Source: an uncultured bacterium
GTDB lineage: Bacteria > Verrucomicrobiota > Lentisphaeria > Victivallales > Victivallaceae
Assembly: GCA_949286445.1 (NCBI GenBank)
Contig: CASECL010000100.1
Span: 1-7,619 of the forward strand
DNA: 7,619 bases
Direction: 5' to 3'
Position 1 is the first letter of the stretch, and each line of letters starts with the position of its first letter. This document shows positions 1 through 4,713 of this stretch, in pieces. Both the position numbers and the translations under genes were made by a program. The notes beneath the pieces were generated by a model, which was not told the origin of the DNA, did no database searches, and was given only the letters and a program-made list of their open reading frames with translations.

Positions 1-1515
1 GAAATGTGCCGGGCGATGATCCGCGAACTGGCAAAAACTTCCGTGAAGGTATTGGAGAAAACCGAGGCGGTCAAACTTATCACCGTGGACGAAAACGGAC
101 AGAAACGCGCCGCCGGAGCCGTGGCAATCAATGCAGAAAACGGTGAATTGCAGATTTTCCGGGCGGAAAATGTGATTTTCGCAGTCGGCGGTCCGGGCGG
201 AATTTACTCCACCAGCGTTTATCCCAACGTTCACACCGGTGCTATCGGATTGGCGTTGGAGGCGGGAGCCAAGGCGCGCAACCTGCCGGAAAGCCAGTTC
301 GGGTTGGCTTCAATCAAGTTCCGCTGGAATGTGTCCGGTACCTATATGCAGGTGCTTCCCCGCTTCATATCCACTGCGGCGGACGGCAAAAGCGATGAAC
401 AGGAATTTCTCATCCCCTATTTCCCGGATTCCGGCACGCTCAACTCCATGGTTTTCCTCAAGGGGTATCAGTGGCCGTTTGACGTGAGAAAGGCGGTTGA
501 GGGTTCATCCATCATCGACCTGCTGGTTTATTATGAGTGCGTGGTGCGCAAACGCCGGGTATTCCTGGATTTCCGTACCAATCCGGCCGGACTGGATTTC
601 AAGACACTCAGCAAAGAAGCCTACGATTATCTGGATAAATCCGGTGCTCTGTTCGGCACGCCGCTCACCCGGCTGGATCACATGAATCCGGGAGCAATCA
701 AACTTTATGAAGAACATGGCATTTCCCTCTTTGCCGAACCGCTGGAAGTCGCCGTCTGCTCACAGCACAACAATGGCGGACTGGCCGGAGATGTCAATTA
801 CGAGTCAGAAAACATCTCCCACCTCTTCCCCATCGGCGAAGTAAACGGTTCCCACGGTGTAACCCGTCCCGGCGGTTCAGCACTCAATGCCGGACAGGTT
901 GGCGCTTTCCGCGCAGCGTCTCATATCAGCTCAACTTACAGTGTGCCGACTCTGGATCCGGCCGCGTTTGAAGTTGCGGCGGCAGAGGCAGCGGGTGAAG
1001 TGGAACACTTCATTGATCTGGGCAAAGGCGGCGACTGGCGCAAAGAACGCCAGGAATTCCAGCTCCGGATGACCGAATACGGTTCCCACCTGCGCGATCG
1101 TGACCAGCTGAAAAAAGCTCTGGAAGCAGCAAAGGCGCAGTATCATAGACTGCTCGAAGACGGATGCCCCGCCAATGCCACTACGGAAGAAAAAGTTGAA
1201 TCGCTGCGCAATCTTCATCTTGCGCTTTCCTGTGTGGTCTATCTGGATGCCATCCTTTACCAGGTGGAGTCCGGTACCGGTTCACGCGGTTCAGCCATGA
1301 CGCTTTCTCCGGACGGGAAACGGGTTCATCCCTCCCTGCCGGAAGAGTGGAAACTTCAGGCGGAAAATACCGAATTCCGCAGCAAAGTGCTGGAAAGCAC
1401 CTATCAGAATGGAAAAGTGCTGAATGCCTGGATGCCTTGCCGTCCGATTCCGCACACTGATGCCTGGTTCGAAACGGTTTGGGCGGAATACCGCCGCAAA
1501 TACGAAAAACTCTGA
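1..1515 (+). CDS. FAD-dependent oxidoreductase, fumarate reductase/L-aspartate oxidase superfamily (5' partial)
   Basis: The frame is open from base 1, so the true start and the N-terminal Rossmann GxGxxG motif lie upstream; the ATG at 4 is probably internal. Numbering from that ATG, the second FAD-binding stretch is seen as VIFAVGGPGGIY (about 58-69), followed by the HTGAIGLALEAGA element typical of this superfamily. The substrate-site histidine element appears as SQHNNGGLAGD (His about 255). The late FAD-binding element GEVNGSHGVTRPGGSALN contains an arginine at about 288, and SRGS follows near 427-430. These match the plan of succinate dehydrogenase/fumarate reductase flavoproteins and NadB, but the sequence is closer to uncharacterised FAD oxidoreductases of gut bacteria that carry the HNNGGL and RPGGSALN signatures. 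The PRD motif holding the catalytic arginine in FrdA/NadB reads PFD here (about 158-160). The substrate is therefore unknown and classical fumarate chemistry is doubtful. No partner iron-sulphur or cytochrome subunit is in view downstream. A hairpin terminator follows the stop. Confidence 0.9.
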   Translation, partial: EMCRAMIRELAKTSVKVLEKTEAVKLITVDENGQKRAAGAVAINAENGELQIFRAENVIFAVGGPGGIYSTSVYPNVHTGAIGLALEAGAKARNLPESQFGLASIKFRWNVSGTYMQVLPRFISTAADGKSDEQEFLIPYFPDSGTLNSMVFLKGYQWPFDVRKAVEGSSIIDLLVYYECVVRKRRVFLDFRTNPAGLDFKTLSKEAYDYLDKSGALFGTPLTRLDHMNPGAIKLYEEHGISLFAEPLEVAVCSQHNNGGLAGDVNYESENISHLFPIGEVNGSHGVTRPGGSALNAGQVGAFRAASHISSTYSVPTLDPAAFEVAAAEAAGEVEHFIDLGKGGDWRKERQEFQLRMTEYGSHLRDRDQLKKALEAAKAQYHRLLEDGCPANATTEEKVESLRNLHLALSCVVYLDAILYQVESGTGSRGSAMTLSPDGKRVHPSLPEEWKLQAENTEFRSKVLESTYQNGKVLNAWMPCRPIPHTDAWFETVWAEYRRKYEKL

Positions 1516-1529
1516 CCGGGAAAGGCATA

Positions 1530-1550
1530 AAACGGCCGTTTAACAAACGG
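1530..1550. repeat. 12-bp palindrome plus overlapping small hairpin after the flavoprotein gene
   Basis: AAACGGCCGTTT (1530-1541) is a perfect 12-bp palindrome starting 15 bases after the oxidoreductase stop. Its right half, CCGTTT (1536-1541), also pairs with AAACGG (1545-1550) across a three-base AAC loop, giving an alternative 6-bp hairpin. It may protect the mRNA 3' end or help termination. The role is inferred. Confidence 0.4.
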
Positions 1551-1554
1551 AGAT

Positions 1555-1607
1555 AAAAAAATAGATCCGGCGGGGAGCATACCATGTCTCCGTCCGGATT
1601 TATTTGT
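1555..1607. terminator. Bidirectional rho-independent-type terminator between convergent genes
   Basis: ATCCGG (1565-1570) pairs perfectly with CCGGAT (1594-1599). Inside it GGAG (1574-1577) pairs with CTCC (1588-1591), extended by CAT/ATG around a short ACC loop with one bulged base. On the plus strand the stem runs into a T-rich tract (TTTATTTGTT). On the minus strand it is followed after three bases by seven consecutive T (the A-run at 1555-1561 of the plus strand). The hairpin sits exactly between the convergent ends at 1515 and 1630, so it can serve both genes. Confidence 0.75.
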
Positions 1608-1629
1608 TAGCAAATGAAATTCTGATTTT

Positions 1630-2247
1630 TTAAAACGCGATAATAACCGCAAGCGCAATAATCACAGCTCCGGCGACTACCGCCAGAGTCAGCGGCAAGG
1701 TCAGCTGCACCATCAGCCGGAAACGGTCGCGGGGGGTGAAACGCAGCAGGTCACTCAAACTTGATGCCGGGGCAGTAGATACGTTGCCGCCGCCGCTGTT
1801 TTCAGCGCGGCCGCGTTTGGTCAGTTCAACAAAATAGGCAATACGGAGGCGTTCGAGTTTCATAAAATAAGTCTGGCTGCCGTCGTCTTCAAGCGCGTCA
1901 AGCTCTTTTATCCGGGCGCGGATAAAATCAGCATAAGCGGAGAGACTTTCTGTATCAGACAATTGTTTTTCCACTGCGGCAAGTTCACAATTCATACGCA
2001 TGGCCAAATCCTGACGTGAACGCCGGATATCCCTGGCCCGCTGTTCAAAAGCTGAAGCGGTAACTTCAGATATATCGGTATTCTCCACTGATTTGCCCTG
2101 ATTCGTTCTGACGGAGACGTCCGGTTCAGCCGTAACTGGTTCACGCATCACTCCGGAGGGGTTGCTCATCACCCCGGGAGCAGATGGATTGCGCAGCCGG
2201 GAACCGAGGTTGATCAGATTATCACTGATGTAGTCTTTTCTATTCAT
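1630..2247 (-). CDS. Hypothetical tail-anchored membrane protein with helical/coiled-coil middle
   Basis: I do not recognise a family for this 205-residue protein. The first 60 residues look disordered, rich in Ser, Pro, Asn and Val. Residues about 62-148 are strongly charged and helical (many Glu, Arg, Lys and Leu) and could form a coiled coil. A Gly/Ser/Ala linker (about 149-164) follows, then a basic patch (FTPRDRFR, 170-177), and finally a hydrophobic stretch (about 179-205) running to the last residue. There is no N-terminal signal. This is the layout of a tail-anchored protein with its body in the cytoplasm. The start is the ATG whose complement is 2245-2247. Its Shine-Dalgarno match is poor: the nearest AGG is about 15 bases upstream. 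The gene is divergent from mtaB with only 56 bp between them and convergent with the flavoprotein gene, so it is probably transcribed alone. That it is real is supported by coherent composition, the well-formed membrane anchor and the shared terminator at its 3' end. Confidence 0.72.
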   Translation of the reverse strand: MNRKDYISDNLINLGSRLRNPSAPGVMSNPSGVMREPVTAEPDVSVRTNQGKSVENTDISEVTASAFEQRARDIRRSRQDLAMRMNCELAAVEKQLSDTESLSAYADFIRARIKELDALEDDGSQTYFMKLERLRIAYFVELTKRGRAENSGGGNVSTAPASSLSDLLRFTPRDRFRLMVQLTLPLTLAVVAGAVIIALAVIIAF

Positions 2248-2303
2248 AATGCTTTAATATAGCCTGTTAAGTGTAAAATAAAAGTGCTGGAGAAAAATTT
2301 TTC
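2248..2303. promoter_or_regulatory. Divergent intergenic region between the tail-anchored gene and mtaB
   Basis: These 56 AT-rich bases must hold or overlap the start signals of both divergent genes unless transcripts begin inside the neighbouring coding regions. For mtaB, GGAG (2289-2292) lies 11 bases before the ATG and is a credible ribosome binding site. On the minus strand a TATATT box (complement of 2257-2262) lies close to the orphan gene start, but neither strand shows a convincing -35/-10 pair. No clear operator dyad was seen. Confidence 0.45.
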
Positions 2304-3602
2304 ATGAAAAAACCCCGCGGTGCCATATTCACGTTGGGCTGTCGGCTCAATACAGCAGATACTTCGCTATTGTATTCCAGACTGACCGACGCCGGATATG
2401 AACTTATTTCGCCGGACGCGGTCATCCCCGGGCAGGATGTTGATCTTATTATCATAAACAGCTGTGCCATTACTGCCGAAGCAGAAAAGAAAAGCCGGCG
2501 TCTGTCACGCAAACTGCGCCGGGAACACCCCGAAGCAGAAATTATCTTTACCGGCTGTGCCGCTGAGATTGCAGATGGTGATAAAAAGGATAAATCCGGG
2601 GCGGATTTTGTTGCCGCCAATCCGGCAAAAAGACAGATGCCGTGTTTAAAAAACGCTCCGGAGGCGGGAAAAAGTTTTGATTTAAGCAAGGATGATTTTT
2701 TTGAACATAACCACGGGATATTTCCATTCCGGAGCCGGGCTTTCATCAAAATCCAGGAGGGATGTGAAAATTACTGTTCCTACTGCATTGTCCCCTACGT
2801 CCGGGGCAAGGAACGTTCCAGAGATTTTGACGAAGTTGTTGCCGACTGCCGGGCCGCAGTGCAAAGCGGTTACGCGGAACTGGTGCTTACCGGAGTGAAT
2901 ACCTGCGCTTATAATTCCGGCGGCAGAAAATTAAATGATCTTCTGGCGGAATTATTGAAAATCCCCGGCCCGTGGCGGATCAGATTAAGCTCAACTGAAC
3001 CCCATCCGGATAATCTGGCACTATTGGAAGCTATGGCCGCCGGGGGGGAGAAAATCTGCCGTTTTCTGCACCTTTCGTTACAACACGGCAGCGACCGGAT
3101 CTTAAGGGAAATGAACCGACATTACGATACAGCAGAATATGCCGCCTTTGTCCGGAGAGCAAGAGAACTTATCCCGGACATTCATCTGGGCACCGATATT
3201 ATCGTGGGATTTCCCGGCGAAAATGAGGAGGACTTTGAAGAAAGTCTGTCTTTTATTGAAAAGATGAAATTTGCCAATATTCACATTTTCACCTATTCCC
3301 CCCGCCCGGGAACACCGGCGGCTTCGCGTAAAGACCAGGTGCCGCCGGAAATTGCAAAGCAGCGTTATGCCAGACTGAAACAATTGGCGGACAAAGCAAA
3401 AAAAGATTTTGCCGATTCCCAGAAAGGAAAAATTCTGCCGGTGATTTTTGAGGAGATAAATCAACGGAATATGGCAACCGGCTGGAGCGACAATTACCTG
3501 CCGGTTGCCATGCCGCAGGGAGAAGTTGAACTGGGGAAAATAGTAAAAATAAAATATTGTCCGGAACAGACATCCTCCGGAAACGGGCTTTCACCTATTT
3601 AA
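2304..3602 (+). CDS. mtaB: tRNA (N6-L-threonylcarbamoyladenosine37-C2)-methylthiotransferase MtaB
   Basis: This cytoplasmic radical-SAM enzyme converts t6A at position 37 of tRNAs reading ANN codons to ms2t6A, using two [4Fe-4S] clusters and S-adenosylmethionine. The N-terminal UPF0004 domain (about 6-140) carries the three cluster cysteines: TLGCRLN (Cys13), NSCAIT (Cys54) and TGCAAE (Cys85). The radical-SAM CxxxCxxC motif is Cys154, Cys158 and Cys161, followed by IVPYVRGKERSR. Further hallmarks are LTGVN, RIRLSSTEP, LHLSLQHGSD, GTDIIVGFPGE and FTYSPRPGTPA. The C-terminal TRAM-like domain (about 370-425) retains ATGWSDNYLPV. At 432 residues it is full length. MtaB is favoured over MiaB or RimO because of the TLGCRLNTADT opening and the overall motif spelling, but these paralogues share most motifs. 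GGAG at 2289-2292 supports the ATG. The next gene begins 15 bp after the stop, so the two are likely co-transcribed. Confidence 0.94.
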   Translation: MKKPRGAIFTLGCRLNTADTSLLYSRLTDAGYELISPDAVIPGQDVDLIIINSCAITAEAEKKSRRLSRKLRREHPEAEIIFTGCAAEIADGDKKDKSGADFVAANPAKRQMPCLKNAPEAGKSFDLSKDDFFEHNHGIFPFRSRAFIKIQEGCENYCSYCIVPYVRGKERSRDFDEVVADCRAAVQSGYAELVLTGVNTCAYNSGGRKLNDLLAELLKIPGPWRIRLSSTEPHPDNLALLEAMAAGGEKICRFLHLSLQHGSDRILREMNRHYDTAEYAAFVRRARELIPDIHLGTDIIVGFPGENEEDFEESLSFIEKMKFANIHIFTYSPRPGTPAASRKDQVPPEIAKQRYARLKQLADKAKKDFADSQKGKILPVIFEEINQRNMATGWSDNYLPVAMPQGEVELGKIVKIKYCPEQTSSGNGLSPI

Positions 3603-3617
3603 CCTGGACAGGGAAAA

Positions 3618-4460
3618 ATGAGCGGCGCATTTGAAGTAATTATGCAGAGCGAAGTAAAGCTTCTACTGGATCAATTTGCTTCTGTCATGAAAATACATAC
3701 CGTTTTTTACAATGCAGACGGACACATGCTTCAAGTGGGCCGCAATGAAAATGTCTGCCGGTACTGCCAGATTATACAGCAGCTCCCCGGCGGACTGGAA
3801 AAATGCCGCTCTCTTGACCGCCGCAAACAGGAGGAATGCCGCTGCTGCAAACATCTGATCACTTACCGCTGCCACGCCGGGCTGGGTGAGATAATGGCTC
3901 CGGTCACCTTTTCCGGTGAAGTGATTGGATTTATCAGTTTCGGACAATTCCGGGTCACCGGGCAGATGCCCTTATTGCCGTTGAAAAGCACTGCCGCGGA
4001 GAAAGAGGATTTAAAGGCCGCATTTGCCCGGCTGCCGGAATTTTCCCGGGAAGAAGTCAAATCACTTGCCGGACTGTGTTCAATATTGCTGGATTATATT
4101 GTTACCAAAGAACTTATCCGGATTGAGGGAAACGATTTATGGGAGCGGATAAAGCTGTATATCAAATTGAATTACACCTCCGCTGTATCGCTGTCAATGC
4201 TGGCGGAAGCGATGGGAAAAAGCCTGTCCACTGTCAGCAAAACAATCCGCAGCCGGACCGGATGCAGTTTCAAGGAGTTGCTTAATCATCACCGTCTTGA
4301 ACTTGCAGACAAACTTCTCCAATCCGAAAAACAAATGAATATTGCAGAAATCGCTTTGCACTGCGGTTTTGAGGATCCTTATTATTTTTCCCGGGTTTAC
4401 CGAAAATACCGCGGCATTCCGCCGAGTGCAGCCCGCCAGAATCAGCCGGGGAAGAAATGA
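3618..4460 (+). CDS. PocR-domain AraC/XylS-family transcriptional regulator
   Basis: This is a 280-residue cytoplasmic regulator. Residues about 8-165 match a PocR-type sensory domain: an opening helix, then a cysteine-rich segment, YRCHAGLGEIMAPV (83-96) and GEVIGFISFGQF. The PocR domain is named after the activator of propanediol and cobalamin genes and is thought to bind small ligands. The C-terminal third (about 175-275) is a two-helix-turn-helix AraC domain: LSMLAEAMGKSLSTVSKTIRS for the first HTH, and IAEIALHCGFEDPYYFSRVYRKY with the family GIPPSAAR ending for the second. Seven cysteines (47, 50, 63, 74, 76, 77, 85) cluster within 39 residues and could bind a metal or sense redox state; that is inference. 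The start at 3618 has AGGG only four bases upstream, which is close, and an in-frame ATG at 3642 is an alternative. It follows mtaB by 15 bp and probably shares its transcript. No propanediol or cobalamin genes lie beside it, so its target is unknown. Confidence 0.92.
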   Translation: MSGAFEVIMQSEVKLLLDQFASVMKIHTVFYNADGHMLQVGRNENVCRYCQIIQQLPGGLEKCRSLDRRKQEECRCCKHLITYRCHAGLGEIMAPVTFSGEVIGFISFGQFRVTGQMPLLPLKSTAAEKEDLKAAFARLPEFSREEVKSLAGLCSILLDYIVTKELIRIEGNDLWERIKLYIKLNYTSAVSLSMLAEAMGKSLSTVSKTIRSRTGCSFKELLNHHRLELADKLLQSEKQMNIAEIALHCGFEDPYYFSRVYRKYRGIPPSAARQNQPGKK

Positions 4461-4483
4461 CTGTAATAACGGAATAAGATTGG

Positions 4484-4502
4484 TATTTTCAAATAGAAAA
4501 TA
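4484..4502. repeat. Perfect 7-bp inverted repeat after the regulator gene
   Basis: TATTTTC (4484-4490) and GAAAATA (4496-4502) are exact reverse complements around a five-base AAATA loop. They lie 24 bases after the regulator's stop codon. An all-AT stem like this could be a weak terminator element or a protein-binding site; AT-rich DNA also produces such pairs by chance. Confidence 0.4.
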
Positions 4503-4542
4503 TAAATTGCCGCATTGAGTAATTCCTGCATACATATTATAG

Positions 4543-4571
4543 AAATATTATTCAGAAATAATATTTTCCAT
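4543..4571. repeat. Perfect 10-bp inverted repeat, operator or weak terminator
   Basis: AAATATTATT (4543-4552) and AATAATATTT (4557-4566) are exact reverse complements around a CAGA loop. The right arm runs into TTTTCC and then ATTTTT. It lies 34 bases upstream of the predicted -35 box of the membrane-protein gene and 82 bases after the regulator's stop. It may end the mtaB-regulator transcript or act as an operator. The stem has no GC pairs, so it would be a weak terminator. Confidence 0.45.
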
Positions 4572-4600
4572 TTTTCGCTCATTTATTCTGTAACTCCGGA

Positions 4601-4629
4601 TTGAAAAAAGATTTTTTGTGATTTATATT
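4601..4629 (+). promoter_or_regulatory. Sigma-70-like promoter for the DUF2339 gene
   Basis: TTGAAA (4601-4606) and TATATT (4624-4629) are separated by exactly 17 bases, each one mismatch from the sigma-70 consensus (TTGACA, TATAAT). Transcription would begin near 4636, leaving a leader of about 78 bases before the ATG at 4714. Because that start site is downstream of the GTG at 4618, this promoter argues against the longer reading of the gene. Confidence 0.62.
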
Positions 4630-4698
4630 TTTACCGCGGGGGATCTGACGTCAAAAAATACAGAGAGCCGTTTTGCAGACACCTATAACAGCAAACAC

Positions 4699-4704
4699 AA
4701 GGGG
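4699..4704 (+). promoter_or_regulatory. Ribosome binding site deciding the DUF2339 start
   Basis: AAGGGG lies nine bases before the ATG at 4714. The GTG at 4618 has no comparable purine-rich match at the right distance. This favours 4714, which also puts the first membrane helix right at the protein's N-terminus. Confidence 0.5.
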
Positions 4705-4713
4705 TGGTGTGGT

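Larger units (their letters stand above)
4461..4600. other. AT-rich intergenic region with two perfect dyads
   Basis: No gene is visible here. The region holds a 7-bp inverted repeat (4484-4502) and a 10-bp inverted repeat (4543-4566), described separately, and leads into the promoter of the membrane-protein gene. No GC-rich terminator hairpin was found after the regulator. Confidence 0.6.

Noticed and set aside
1181..1658. Minus-strand open frames of 84-134 codons overlapping the end of the flavoprotein gene.
   Set aside because: They lie opposite a well-supported gene, have Pro/Arg/Cys-rich shadow composition, and cross the terminator hairpin.
3618..4460. The idea that the regulator is the true PocR controlling propanediol and cobalamin genes.
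   Set aside because: The domain matches, but no pdu or cob genes are in the window, so the ligand and targets cannot be transferred from the name.
4618..4713. A 32-residue N-terminal extension of the DUF2339 protein starting at GTG.
   Set aside because: The predicted transcript starts after the GTG, there is no good ribosome binding site, and the extension is polar and unlike the family's N-terminus.
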